From: Haladaptatus litoreus
GTDB taxonomy: Archaea > Halobacteriota > Halobacteria > Halobacteriales > Haladaptataceae
Reading direction: 5' to 3'
Length of the DNA: 64,000 nucleotides
Assembly: GCF_900156425.1 (NCBI RefSeq)
Contig: NZ_FTNO01000001.1
Coordinates: forward strand, 1,922,001 to 1,986,000
The position numbers and the translations under genes were made by a program. The stretch's first letter is position 1, and every line of letters begins with the position of its first letter. The notes under the pieces were generated by a model. It ran no database searches. It saw only the letters and a program-made list of their open reading frames with translations, and was not told where the DNA came from. Below are positions 25,551 through 35,141 of the stretch, in pieces.

Positions 25551-27233
25551 ATGGCAACAGACACAGGCGAATACGAGAAGACCAGCGGATTCGGGCAGGT
25601 CAGTCAAACGACCGGAACGATATTCAAGTACGCACTGCTGGCCGCGACGCTCGTCGGTATCATCGCGCTGGGTGCGTTGTTGCTGTACGTGGCAAACGAC
25701 GCCATTCAACCGTTTACGGCCGACCCCGGATGGTATCTCGTCTTCTTCACAACTTTCGTCCTACCAACTGTTGCGGTCGGTTGGTATCTGAACCGAACCA
25801 GCGGAGTCGCACTTTCAACGGGGGTAACCACAATCGGGATGCTCCTCGTCGGGACGATATTCGCGGCGGGTATCTCGACCGTCTTCATCGACGTGGTGTA
25901 CCCGCTCATGTGGTTCGCGTACTTCGTCGCGTTCGCCGTCCCCATCGCGTTCGCCATCGGATTGAGCAGGAGCGATTTCGAAATCCCGTTCCTCGGCTGG
26001 CTGGGTATCACGGTGATCACCTTTGGCGCATCGTTGGCGCTCGTGCCATACGGCATCCTTCGCCTGCTCTACATTCCGACGAACGGCATGTCGATGGCGC
26101 TCACCTTCGGTTCGGTGGCGGCACTCGCCGGAAGAAGCTACGTTAGCAAACGGTGGGATGAGGAACGAACCGCGAACATCGCGGCCGGAATCATCCTCCT
26201 CGTGACGATTCTGTCGTCGTTTGTCGGTGGTCTCACCGGCATCGGGGCGGTTGCCGCACCGATTCTGACGACAATGGCCCTTGTCCCGGTCGGACTCTAC
26301 GTCGCCGACACGGTCACTCATCGGCCGGAAAACAAGGTTGGGCTCGCATTACCAGTTGCCATCATCGGTGGCGCACTCCTCGGGGCGTTCCTCGTTGACG
26401 TCCTGTCGTTCGCCGGGCCACAGTCGTGGCTCGACTGGGGATTCGTCACGGGCAACAGTTCAAGCACTGCCGCAGACGCGGGTCTGTATCCTGCAATCGT
26501 CGGTTCGGTGCTGTTGATGTTCGTCGTCTCACTCGTATCGTTCCCGCTCGGCGTCGGTGCCGCAGTGTACCTCGAAGAGTACGCCCCGGACAATAAGCTA
26601 ACGAGAATCATCACAATCAACGTCTCGAATCTGGCAGGTGTTCCAAGTGTCGTGTACGGCCTGCTCGGCGCGGGTGTCTTCGTCACGTATCTTGGCCCCG
26701 GTATTCCAGTGCTTCCACCGGCAATTGCGAACCCGCTCGGCCTCTCGCCGGTATACGTCGCCGGGAGCCTGTTCGGTTCCGGTACCATCGTCGTCGGTGG
26801 ACTGGCACTCTCGCTCCTCATCCTGCCCATCATTATCATCTCGTCGCAGGAGGCGATTCGAGCAGTTCCGAACGACATGCGACAGGCGTCCTACGGAATG
26901 GGCGCAACGAAATGGCAGACGGTACGAAACGTTGTCCTACCGCGAGCGTTCCCCGGCATCCTCACCGGAACGATTCTCGGATTGGGACGTGCGGTCGGTG
27001 AGACCGCGCCGCTCATCATGATTGGTGCGGCGAACATCGCCCCCGTTCCGCGCACGTTCGAATCGGTCGTCGCCGCGATGCCGATGCAAATCTACGTGTG
27101 GGCAGGGACGTTCGCCACGCCTGAGTTCTTCGAGCGAGTCGTCCCGGCGGGCGTCATCGTCCTGCTCATCGCCATGCTGGCGATGAACTCGGTCGCGATT
27201 GCACTGCGGAACAAGTATCAGAAGGAGGGATAA
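25551..27233 (+). CDS. pstA: PstA, phosphate ABC transporter permease with long N-terminal membrane extension
   Basis: A 560-residue permease. Only residues from about 305 (LYPAIVGSVLLMFVVSLVSF) match the canonical PstA domain, including the EAA loop RQASYGMGATKWQTVRNVVL. The first 300 residues add about eight further hydrophobic segments with no recognised domain. PstA is usually about 290 residues. The gene starts 1 nt after pstC and ends 3 nt before pstB. Confidence 0.93.
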   Translation: MATDTGEYEKTSGFGQVSQTTGTIFKYALLAATLVGIIALGALLLYVANDAIQPFTADPGWYLVFFTTFVLPTVAVGWYLNRTSGVALSTGVTTIGMLLVGTIFAAGISTVFIDVVYPLMWFAYFVAFAVPIAFAIGLSRSDFEIPFLGWLGITVITFGASLALVPYGILRLLYIPTNGMSMALTFGSVAALAGRSYVSKRWDEERTANIAAGIILLVTILSSFVGGLTGIGAVAAPILTTMALVPVGLYVADTVTHRPENKVGLALPVAIIGGALLGAFLVDVLSFAGPQSWLDWGFVTGNSSSTAADAGLYPAIVGSVLLMFVVSLVSFPLGVGAAVYLEEYAPDNKLTRIITINVSNLAGVPSVVYGLLGAGVFVTYLGPGIPVLPPAIANPLGLSPVYVAGSLFGSGTIVVGGLALSLLILPIIIISSQEAIRAVPNDMRQASYGMGATKWQTVRNVVLPRAFPGILTGTILGLGRAVGETAPLIMIGAANIAPVPRTFESVVAAMPMQIYVWAGTFATPEFFERVVPAGVIVLLIAMLAMNSVAIALRNKYQKEG

Positions 27234-27236
27234 ACT

Positions 27237-28118
27237 ATGAGTCAAGAAAACATGCAGAACGAGGAAACGAGCGACAGAGCGCGTGCGGAAGAGCCATCAA
27301 ATTCGATGTCAGACGACATGGTCATCGACACCGACGTCGATTCGGGAAGCGTCAGTCGTGCAGACACGCAACCGATAATCACCTCGAAGGACGTGAAGGT
27401 CTGGTACGACGACGACCAAGCGCTCCAAGGAATCGACATGGAGATTCCGAAAAACCGCGTCACCGCGATGATTGGCCCGTCCGGCTGTGGCAAATCCACG
27501 TTCCTTCGGTGTATCAACCGGATGAACGACCTCATCGACGCCGCAACGGTCGAAGGCGAACTCTCCCTGCGCGGGAAGAACGTCTACGACGACGACGTTG
27601 ACCCGGTTGCGCTCCGTCGCCGCGTCGGAATGGTGTTCCAGAAGCCGAACCCGTTCCCCAAGAGCATCTACGACAACGTCGCCTACGGACTCAACATTCA
27701 GGACAAAGACGGCGATTACGACGAAATCGTCGAAGAGTCACTGAAGCGCGCCGCGCTGTGGGACGAGGTGAAAGACCGACTGGACGAATCTGGTCTCGAA
27801 CTCTCCGGCGGCCAACAACAGCGCCTCTGCATCGCTCGCGCTATCGCACCCGACCCGGAAGTGCTTCTGATGGACGAACCCGCGAGCGCGCTCGACCCCG
27901 TCGCAACCTCGAAGGTCGAAGACCTCATCGCCGAACTGGCGGAGGATTACACCGTCGTCATCGTCACCCACAACATGCAGCAGGCGGCGCGTATCAGCGA
28001 CAAAACGGCCGTCTTCCTGACCGGCGGCGAACTCGTGGAGTTCGACGACACGCAGAAAATCTTCGAGAATCCCGAACACGAACGCGTCGAAGATTACATC
28101 ACCGGCAAATTCGGATAA
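27237..28118 (+). CDS. pstB: PstB, phosphate ABC transporter ATPase
   Basis: A 293-residue ATPase: Walker [10 protein letters not shown] at 80-88, signature LSGGQQQRL, Walker [14 protein letters not shown] and the switch His in [10 protein letters not shown]. About 45 acidic, poorly conserved residues precede the domain; a later in-frame Met exists, but the first Met lies only 3 nt after pstA. It powers phosphate import through PstC/PstA. Confidence 0.96.
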   Translation: MSQENMQNEETSDRARAEEPSNSMSDDMVIDTDVDSGSVSRADTQPIITSKDVKVWYDDDQALQGIDMEIPKNRVTAMIGPSGCGKSTFLRCINRMNDLIDAATVEGELSLRGKNVYDDDVDPVALRRRVGMVFQKPNPFPKSIYDNVAYGLNIQDKDGDYDEIVEESLKRAALWDEVKDRLDESGLELSGGQQQRLCIARAIAPDPEVLLMDEPASALDPVATSKVEDLIAELAEDYTVVIVTHNMQQAARISDKTAVFLTGGELVEFDDTQKIFENPEHERVEDYITGKFG

Positions 28119-28167
28119 GATTCATACCGACGACTCTCAAACACACCACTACCTCTCGAATACAACT

Positions 28168-28845
28168 ATGGCACGCAAAAGCTACCAACAACAACTGCTA
28201 GACCTCCGTGAAAACGTTCTCTACATGAGCGAAGTCGTGATGGAGCGTCTTCGTCTCGGACTCAACGCACTCGAACAGAAAGACCGCGACCTCGCCCACG
28301 AAGTCATCGAGGGCGACGACGAGGTGAACGAACTTTACCTCGAACTCGAACAGGACTGTATCGACCTGCTCGCGCTCCAGCAACCGGTTGCAAGCGACCT
28401 CCGGATGATTGCCGCGTCGTTCAAAATCATCACCGACCTCGAACGAATCGGCGACCTCGCGGTGAACCTCGGCGAGTACACGCTCCAAGCCGACCACGAC
28501 GTGTTCCCCGAAGTCGATATTCAGGAACTCGGCAACGTCACCCTCGACATGCTGGAAGTGACGATGGACGCCTACGACGAGGAGGACACCGACGCCTGCT
28601 ACGCCGTCGCCGACCAAGACGACGATTTGGACGACCTCTGTGAGCGCGCCAGCGCGCTCGTCGTCCGCGACCTCATCGAAACCGAACTCGAAGAAAACAC
28701 CGAACAGGAAATCGAACGACTCCTCCAAGACGTTTCCCGCCTCCTGCTCACCATCCGCGACTTGGAACGTATCGGCGACCACGCAGTCAACATCGCCGCT
28801 CGCACGTTCTACATGGTCGAAAACGACGACGAACTTATCTACTAG
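28168..28845 (+). CDS. phoU: PhoU, phosphate signalling protein
   Basis: A 225-residue helical protein with two PhoU repeats, each with an E/D-rich metal motif (RDLAHEVIEGDDEVNELYLE and ERIGDHAVNIAARTFYMVEN). PhoU interacts with the Pst transporter and dampens uptake when phosphate is ample. It is the last gene of the operon, 49 nt after pstB. Confidence 0.95.
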   Translation: MARKSYQQQLLDLRENVLYMSEVVMERLRLGLNALEQKDRDLAHEVIEGDDEVNELYLELEQDCIDLLALQQPVASDLRMIAASFKIITDLERIGDLAVNLGEYTLQADHDVFPEVDIQELGNVTLDMLEVTMDAYDEEDTDACYAVADQDDDLDDLCERASALVVRDLIETELEENTEQEIERLLQDVSRLLLTIRDLERIGDHAVNIAARTFYMVENDDELIY

Positions 28846-29359
28846 CACCTTTTTCTGCGGTCGGGAGCCGAGACGAACGCCGCGCGGCGTTCGTCTCGGA
28901 CTACCTCCCTGGAAAAATCTGCACCAAAAACACTGCGTCACCTCCTCCGTCGCGTCGAAAACTCGCGGTGCTCGTTTTCTCGCTCCGTCGAAGGTTCCTT
29001 GGCCCGGAAAATCTCCGATTTTCCGGAGAGTAAACTGGCCGCCAGCGGTTGTGTGGTCTGCTTATTTTGCCGGTTGTGTCACCGGCCTATCGCTCGCGTT
29101 GCTCGCTATCCTACGCTGGTGACCGAAGTTCTCGTGAGTGACGAAGGAGCGATAGACAGGCCTGCTTTTCACAGCGACAAGTACACTCACCGCGAACGAA
29201 GTGAGCGGGCCGACGACTGAATGGAGTCCGACAGACTCGCTGTGCGAGTCTGTCGGAACGAAATGAAGGAGGAGTGCTTTTGATGAACGTTTTACAGGGA
29301 GACAGTCAGTTCGTCCGCGAAATCGCGGACGAACTGACCTTCGACCGTCGTAAAACGTT
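28846..29359. other. 514-nt gap with several perfect inverted repeats
   Basis: No convincing gene. It holds a perfect 32-bp palindrome at 28868-28899 (16-nt arms, no loop), a 10-bp hairpin with loop TCC at 29004-29026, a 14-bp hairpin at 29227-29257, and a nested structure next to cdc48: 11-nt outer arms 29285-29295 and 29350-29360, and 16-nt inner arms 29305-29320 and 29323-29338 with a 2-nt loop. The last structure touches the cdc48 stop and may end that transcript. Short reading frames in the gap look like chance. Confidence 0.75.
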
Positions 29360-31582
29360 CTATTGGAAACCGATTCTGCCGCCAGTTTGGCGCTGTGGTC
29401 CGGACGAGCCACCCTTGAAGTCCTGTTCGATTTGAGTGTAGTAGTCGAGCAGGTCTTCGGTGATGGTGGCACGCACGCCCTCCATCGCCGCGCGGAAGTG
29501 GCGCATCTCGACCTCTTCAGCGTCGTCGTCCTCGCGCAGGGCCTCGATTGCGGCCTCTCTCGCGATGGATTCCAAGTCGCTGCCGACGTAGCCGTCGGTC
29601 ATCTCCGCGAGTTCGCGCAGGCTCACGTCGGGTGCGAGCGGCGTGTCCTCGGTGTGGATTTTGAGGATTTGCTCGCGGCCTTCCTCGTCGGGTTGGCCGA
29701 TCATGACGAGGCGGTCGAAGCGACCCGAGCGGATGAGCGCTGGGTCGATCATGTCGGGGCGGTTGGTCGCGCCGATGACCATCACGTCGCCCTTCTCTTC
29801 CAAGCCGTCGAGTTCCGTCAGTAGTTGGTTGACCACGCGCTCGGAGACGTTGCTGCCGACCTCCTGACTGCGACCGGGGGCGAGGCTGTCCAACTCGTCG
29901 AAGAAGATGACCGTCGGACTGACCTGCCGCGCTTTGCGGAAGGTCTGACGGATGGCCTTCTCGGATTCGCCGACCCACTTCGACAGCAGTTGCGGGCCGC
30001 GAACGCTGATGAAGTTGGCGTTCGTCTCGTTGGCGACGGCTTTCGCCATGAGCGTCTTCCCGGTTCCGGGCGGCCCGTAGAGCAGGACGCCGGACGGCGG
30101 GTCGATGCCCATTCGGTCGAACTTCTCGGGAGACGTGAGCGGCCATTCGACGCTTTCTTTGACCTGACTCTTGGGGTCTTCGAGACCGCCGACGTCGTCC
30201 CACGAAATCTTCGGCAGTTCGACCAGCACCTCGCGCATGGCGGAGGGTTCGACCTCGTTCAGCGCACCCTTGAAGTCCTTGCGCTTCACTATCATCCGGT
30301 CGATGAGCGACGGTGGGATGGACTCCTCGTCCAAGTCGATTTCCGGCAGATAGCGCCGGAGCGCCTTCATCGCGGCCTCCTTCGTCAGACTCTCGATGTC
30401 TGCCCCGACGAAGCCGTGGGTGTCGTTCGACAGGCTCGGCAGGTTCACGTCGTCCGAAAGCGGCATGCCTCGGGTGTGAATCTGGAGGATTTCGGTTCTC
30501 CCTTCCTCGTCCGGCACACCAATCTCGATTTCACGGTCGAAGCGGCCCGGGCGTCGGAGTGCGGGGTCAACCGAATCGACGCGGTTGGTCGCCGCGATGA
30601 CGATGACCTGTCCGCGCGCTTCGAGGCCGTCCATCATCGTCAGCAGTTGCGCGACGACACGGCGTTCGACTTCGCCGGTCACGTCCTCACGTTTGGGCGC
30701 GATGGAGTCGAGTTCGTCGATGAAGATGATAGATGGCGACTCCTCGGCCGCGTCTTCGAAGATTTCGCGGAGTTGCTGTTCGGACTCGCCGTAGTATTTC
30801 GAGATAATCTCCGGGCCAGCGATGGAGAAGAAACTCGCGCTGGTTTCGTTGGCGACTGCTTTCGCCAGTAAGGTTTTCCCGGTACCCGGCGGCCCGTGGA
30901 GAAGCACCCCTTGTGGCGGCTCGATGCCGAGCTTTTGGAAGATTTGTGGATGCTTCATCGGGAGTTCGACCATCTCCCGCACGCGCTGGATTTCGTTCTG
31001 TAGACCGCCGATGTCCTCGTAGGTGATTCCGCCGCCGGTCTTCTCGAAGCCGGAAATCGGCTCTTCTCGCAGTTCGACTTCCGTATCCTCGGTGATGAGA
31101 CAGACGCCTTGCGGGTCGGTTTCGACCGCAATCAGCGGAATCGCCTGTCCGGGCGAGCGCATGAACGGATGGTTCGTACTCGACATGACGGGCACGATGT
31201 CGCGCTCGACCACGGGGCGTTTCAGAATCTGGCGCTTGACCATACCTGCGGCGTCGCTTCCGAACTGCACGCTCGCTTCCTCCGGGGGAGCAAGCACCAG
31301 TTTGTCGGCCTTTTCGGCCTCGGCCTTTCGGATTTCGACACGCTCGCCGATACCGACATCGGCGTTTTGGCGCGTGAAACCGTCGATACGGACTGTGTCG
31401 GTGTTCCAGTCCTGCCGGTCGGCGCGCCAGACTTTCGCAGCCGTTGTGTCGCCGCCTTCGATTTCGATGATGTCTCCGGGGCTCAGCTTCAGATGCAAGA
31501 GCGTGTCCGGGTCGAGACGGGCGATGCCGCGTCCCGAATCGTTCGGATACGCTTTCGCGACCTCCAGTTGCACTTCGTTCAT
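29360..31582 (-). CDS. cdc48: Cdc48/VCP-type AAA+ ATPase
   Basis: A 740-residue Cdc48 homologue: an N domain (residues 1-180) and two AAA modules with Walker A GPPGTGKT at 230-237 and 503-510, and Walker [15 protein letters not shown] and [14 protein letters not shown]. This segregase unfolds proteins and can feed the archaeal proteasome. The length and both ATPase sites are normal for archaeal Cdc48. It is transcribed divergently from larC. Confidence 0.95.
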   Translation of the reverse strand: MNEVQLEVAKAYPNDSGRGIARLDPDTLLHLKLSPGDIIEIEGGDTTAAKVWRADRQDWNTDTVRIDGFTRQNADVGIGERVEIRKAEAEKADKLVLAPPEEASVQFGSDAAGMVKRQILKRPVVERDIVPVMSSTNHPFMRSPGQAIPLIAVETDPQGVCLITEDTEVELREEPISGFEKTGGGITYEDIGGLQNEIQRVREMVELPMKHPQIFQKLGIEPPQGVLLHGPPGTGKTLLAKAVANETSASFFSIAGPEIISKYYGESEQQLREIFEDAAEESPSIIFIDELDSIAPKREDVTGEVERRVVAQLLTMMDGLEARGQVIVIAATNRVDSVDPALRRPGRFDREIEIGVPDEEGRTEILQIHTRGMPLSDDVNLPSLSNDTHGFVGADIESLTKEAAMKALRRYLPEIDLDEESIPPSLIDRMIVKRKDFKGALNEVEPSAMREVLVELPKISWDDVGGLEDPKSQVKESVEWPLTSPEKFDRMGIDPPSGVLLYGPPGTGKTLMAKAVANETNANFISVRGPQLLSKWVGESEKAIRQTFRKARQVSPTVIFFDELDSLAPGRSQEVGSNVSERVVNQLLTELDGLEEKGDVMVIGATNRPDMIDPALIRSGRFDRLVMIGQPDEEGREQILKIHTEDTPLAPDVSLRELAEMTDGYVGSDLESIAREAAIEALREDDDAEEVEMRHFRAAMEGVRATITEDLLDYYTQIEQDFKGGSSGPQRQTGGRIGFQ

Positions 31583-31785
31583 GATTGTTCAGTCACGGGG
31601 ATGGTTATGGGTGATAGTTCGCGGGGCATAAGTCCTTTGCTACCGGGGTTTTCGGCCACGCTGTCTGCCGATATTGTAGGGCGGTGCCCGCGTGCGATGG
31701 TTGACACTACGGGATAACAGTACAAAGGGATAGTGGTGCCGACACGACCGGTGGGATTTTCGCGTTCCGGCACTCCTTGGGACGT

Positions 31786-33156
31786 ATGAGGACGCTTGCG
31801 TTCGACGGACGAATGGGGGCCAGCGGCGACATGATTCTCGGGGCACTGCTCGACGCCGGAGCGGATCGAAGCGCGCTCGACCCAGTCGAAAATGCGCTCG
31901 ATGTAGAGTATTCGGTCGAACGAACCGTCAAAAACGGGATTTCTTCGACTCGGGTTCGCGTGCTGTTGGCCGGCGATTCGCCGGGCGACGAATCGCCGAA
32001 CGACGGGGACGAGCACGACCCCCACGAACACGGTCACGAACACGAACACGGTCCAAAGCATACTCACGAGGATGGACATCAGCACGACCACGAGCACAAA
32101 CACCACCACGACCATTCTCACGCCCATTCCCACGACCACCAGCACGCGGAAGGTTCCGGCCCGGCGCGAACCTACCGCGAGGTAATCGACCTGCTGGAAT
32201 CGCTGGAACTCGATAGCGCGGTCGAATCCGACGCGAAAGCCGTCTTCCGGATTTTAGGCGAAGCGGAGGCGAACGTGCACGACACCGACCTCGACTCGAC
32301 GCACTTCCACGAAGTCGGCGCGGACGACGCCATCGCGGACGTGGTCGGTTCCTGCCTGCTGTTCGCCGACGTGGAGGCAGAACGAATCGTGACGACGCCA
32401 CTGGCAACCGGCGGCGGACAGATCGAAATGAGCCACGGAATCTACCCGATTCCCGCCCCCGCCGTGGTCGAGGTTGCGACACAAGCCGACTGGTCGCTCG
32501 CTGGTGGCCCGGTCGAGGCCGAACTGCTGACGCCCACCGGTGCGGCAATTCTCGCACACTTCGCCGAGGGCGTCGAAACGGTTCCAACGCTGAACGTCGA
32601 ACAATCAGGCTACGGTGCAGGAGGGTACGACTTCCCAGAACACCCGAACGTCCTCCGCGTCCTTGCTGGCGAATCTGGGGAGGACGGCGGTCTTATCCGC
32701 GACGACATCACGGTTCTCGAAACGAATCTGGACGACGCGCCGCCGGAAGTGCTCGGTGCACTTCAAGATACACTCGCGGATGCAGGCGCGCGCGATGTGT
32801 CGGTTCTCCCGGCGACGATGAAAAAATCACGTCCGGGTCATCTCGTGAAGGTCATCACGAAACCGGAGGACGCCGAGCGAGTCGCTCGGAAATTGGCCGA
32901 AGAAACCGGAACCCTCGGCGTTCGCGCCTCGGGAGCAAGCCATCGCTGGATTGCTCGCCGGGAGTTCAAGACAGTCACGCTGGAAATCAAAGAATCGGAG
33001 TACGACGTGACCGTAAAAATCGCGAGCGACGAATCCGGGTCAGTGTACGACGTGAGTGCGGAATTTGATGATGCTGGTTCGGTTGCGCAGGAAACCGGGG
33101 TCGCGGTTCGTGAAGTGATGCGCCGGGCGGAGAAAGAGATACACGAAAATCTATAA
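31786..33156 (+). CDS. larC: LarC, nickel-pincer cofactor biosynthesis protein
   Basis: A 456-residue protein. The N-terminus MRTLAFDGRMGASGDMILGA is the family hallmark, and the rest follows the LarC (nickel insertion) family, with a C-terminal ferredoxin-like part (LETNLDDAPPEVLGALQD). LarC inserts Ni into the pincer cofactor used by lactate racemase-type enzymes. Residues about 80-122 form an extreme His/Asp/Glu-rich insert that would bind metals. The ATG at 31786 is chosen over a TTG three codons upstream. LarB and LarE genes are not seen here. Confidence 0.88.
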   Translation: MRTLAFDGRMGASGDMILGALLDAGADRSALDPVENALDVEYSVERTVKNGISSTRVRVLLAGDSPGDESPNDGDEHDPHEHGHEHEHGPKHTHEDGHQHDHEHKHHHDHSHAHSHDHQHAEGSGPARTYREVIDLLESLELDSAVESDAKAVFRILGEAEANVHDTDLDSTHFHEVGADDAIADVVGSCLLFADVEAERIVTTPLATGGGQIEMSHGIYPIPAPAVVEVATQADWSLAGGPVEAELLTPTGAAILAHFAEGVETVPTLNVEQSGYGAGGYDFPEHPNVLRVLAGESGEDGGLIRDDITVLETNLDDAPPEVLGALQDTLADAGARDVSVLPATMKKSRPGHLVKVITKPEDAERVARKLAEETGTLGVRASGASHRWIARREFKTVTLEIKESEYDVTVKIASDESGSVYDVSAEFDDAGSVAQETGVAVREVMRRAEKEIHENL

Positions 33157-33180
33157 CTAACGACAAATCGTAGGAAAACT

Positions 33181-33405
33181 ATGGTTCTCGTCCGAGTTCA
33201 ATGTCCCTTCGACGACTGTGACGGAATGGGTGAGTTCGAAACCGACCCCGAAGGCGAAGTCGTCGCCCGCGAGAAGGGCTACGTCGAACTCGACAAGTTT
33301 CAGAAAGTCGGGAAACAGCTAATGACAGGGGCAATCGTCAAGGAAGAACATCTCCAGTGTCCGGTGGACGAGATGCACCAGTACACCGTGCTAGTAGAAC
33401 TCTGA
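33181..33405 (+). CDS. Small protein of unknown function, possible zinc ligands
   Basis: A 74-residue protein (VLVRVQCPFDDCDGMGEFET near the start and QCPVDEMHQYTVLVEL at the end). Three Cys plus a His could form a zinc site, but the spacing is not a known motif. It lies 24 nt after larC on the same strand and may be co-transcribed with it. It ends directly against the convergent gene at 33406. Confidence 0.65.
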   Translation: MVLVRVQCPFDDCDGMGEFETDPEGEVVAREKGYVELDKFQKVGKQLMTGAIVKEEHLQCPVDEMHQYTVLVEL

Positions 33406-34176
33406 CTATTCCTCGCGATGCTCGGCAAGCGCCTCCTCGATAGTCAACTCGCCCGCCGCGACACGGCGGGCGAGTTCTTCGTCGATTTCGCGGTTGTCCT
33501 CCGCGTATTCGCGCGAGCGACGTTTGATGACGCCGAGTTCACCCTGCGTCGGTTCGATGTCGCGTTCTTCCACGACTTCGCCCTCCAATCGCGCGATGTT
33601 GACCGCCGCGAGCACGTCACCCATGCCGCGTGCGCCGGTGCCGAGGTAGGGCGTCGTTCCGGTTTCGTCCACGAGTTCGACCAGCACGTCTTCGAGTTCG
33701 CGGATGAGGTGCGCGCCTTGCAGGCGCGCGCCGTCGCCGATTCGAACCACAGGATCGATGGCGTCCTCGACCTCCTCGCGGACGATTTCGGCGGCGTCGG
33801 CCAGTGGGACGTGAAACGCGGAGATGACGAAGTCGCCCGAGAGAACCGCGATGCCGGGGCGCGTTCCGGGGTCGATACCGATAATGGTTCTCCCAGACTC
33901 GCCGCGAAGGATGGCGAGCGCCTCCTCGACCGCCTTTCGGGGATGTTCCGACTCCGCGACGACGACGGGAAGGTCGGCCTCCGGATTGATGTCGTCCCCT
34001 TCTCCCCGAATACAGATTCGGGCGTGCTCGGGAAGGTCGTCGTCCGGTTCGATGGTCGTGAATCGGACGCCTCTATCGCGCAGTTCGTTCACCACGTCGT
34101 GGTACACTTCGAAATCCGCTGTCGCAACGACGACTGTCACTTCTTCCCCTTCGCAGGGGTGGAACAAAATCGCCAC
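33406..34176 (-). CDS. RNase H/RuvC-fold protein, divergent from radB
   Basis: A 256-residue conserved archaeal protein. The middle has TIIGIDPGTRPGIAVLSG (Asp102), the first strand of an RNase H/RuvC/YqgF-like fold, followed by FVISAFHVPL. The N-terminal 90 residues are a separate alpha/beta domain. The last 30 residues are charged helices. The nuclease fold and the place next to radB suggest DNA metabolism, but other acidic catalytic residues cannot be assigned by eye. A GTG at 34140 is an alternative start (VTVVVATADFEVYHDV). Confidence 0.7.
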   Translation of the reverse strand: MAILFHPCEGEEVTVVVATADFEVYHDVVNELRDRGVRFTTIEPDDDLPEHARICIRGEGDDINPEADLPVVVAESEHPRKAVEEALAILRGESGRTIIGIDPGTRPGIAVLSGDFVISAFHVPLADAAEIVREEVEDAIDPVVRIGDGARLQGAHLIRELEDVLVELVDETGTTPYLGTGARGMGDVLAAVNIARLEGEVVEERDIEPTQGELGVIKRRSREYAEDNREIDEELARRVAAGELTIEEALAEHREE

Positions 34177-34242
34177 GGTCGAAAGCGCGTCACAGTCGGG
34201 CTAAAACCGGAAGTTTTTGCGTGAGAAGGGTCAAGACTGCAT

Positions 34243-34941
34243 GTGACCGACGCCGAGAAACTGACGACCGGGTGTCCGCCCGTAGATGACCTACTCGGAG
34301 GGGGACTCGAACGGGGAACCGTGACGCAGGTGTACGGGCCGCCCGCGGCAGGAAAGACGAACGTCGCGCTTGGAACCGCAGTCGAAACCGCGCGGGACGG
34401 CGGCACCGTCGTCTACATCGACACCGAGGGCCTCTCAGTCGAGCGATTCGAGCAAGTCGCCGAGGCGAGGGTGAGCGACGTGGACGAAGTCGCGTCCCGA
34501 ATCATCATCAAGGAAGCCCTCGATTTCGCGGAGCAGGAGGCCGCAGTCAAGGATGTGAGCGAGTTCGCCGACCGCGCCGACCTCGTCGTCCTCGACAGCG
34601 CGACCGGATTTTATCGCCTCGAACGGAGCGAGGACACGAAAGGTGGGGAAGCGCTCAGAAGCGTCGCCCGGCAAGTGACCCATCTGCTTTCGCTGGCGCG
34701 AAAGCACGACCTCGGGGTTCTCCTGACGAATCAGGTGTACACCGACCCGGATTCGGACGGCACCCGACCACTCGGCGGGCACACGCTAGAACACTGGACT
34801 GGCGTCGTCCTCCGGGTAGACCGCTTCCGCGGTGGCAACCGCCGGGCAACCCTCGAAAAGCACCGGTCGAAACCCGCCGGGGAACGCGCCCAGTTCCGTA
34901 TCACGGACTCCGGATTGGAAGGCACGGAAGAGACGGTTTGA
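34243..34941 (+). CDS. radB: RadB, DNA repair and recombination protein
   Basis: A 232-residue RecA-family protein of the archaeal RadB group: it lacks the RadA N-terminal domain and has Walker A GPPAAGKTNVAL near residues 32-43 and Walker B DLVVLDSATGFYRLE. RadB is a RadA paralogue that modulates recombination. The start is GTG (34243); the overlapping ATG at 34241 is out of frame and runs straight into a stop. Confidence 0.93.
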   Translation: MTDAEKLTTGCPPVDDLLGGGLERGTVTQVYGPPAAGKTNVALGTAVETARDGGTVVYIDTEGLSVERFEQVAEARVSDVDEVASRIIIKEALDFAEQEAAVKDVSEFADRADLVVLDSATGFYRLERSEDTKGGEALRSVARQVTHLLSLARKHDLGVLLTNQVYTDPDSDGTRPLGGHTLEHWTGVVLRVDRFRGGNRRATLEKHRSKPAGERAQFRITDSGLEGTEETV

Positions 34942-35027
34942 GGGAGAATTTAAGGATTCATTTTTCGGTTCGGAATTGCTGTGACCGTCGTCCATGTTCT
35001 TGAGCGAAGGGTGGTACTCAATCACCG

Positions 35028-35056
35028 GGCGGGCGAGTGCGGCGCACTCGCCCGCC
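35028..35056. terminator. GC-rich hairpin after radB
   Basis: A perfect 13-bp inverted repeat (GGCGGGCGAGTGC with GCACTCGCCCGCC, loop GGC) lies about 90 nt after radB and 85 nt before arcS. It may separate the two transcripts. No T run follows it. Confidence 0.35.
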
Positions 35057-35141
35057 GAGTTCGCAACGATACCCCAATTTTCCATTTCGAAACTCACGGA
35101 GTTACGCAAGATAGTTGAATCCGCTCCCCCGAAACACGGGT

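Noticed and set aside
32020-32160. Low-complexity His-codon tract as a frameshift or sequencing error
   Set aside because: The frame stays open and the LarC sequence resumes correctly on both sides, so it is a true insert.
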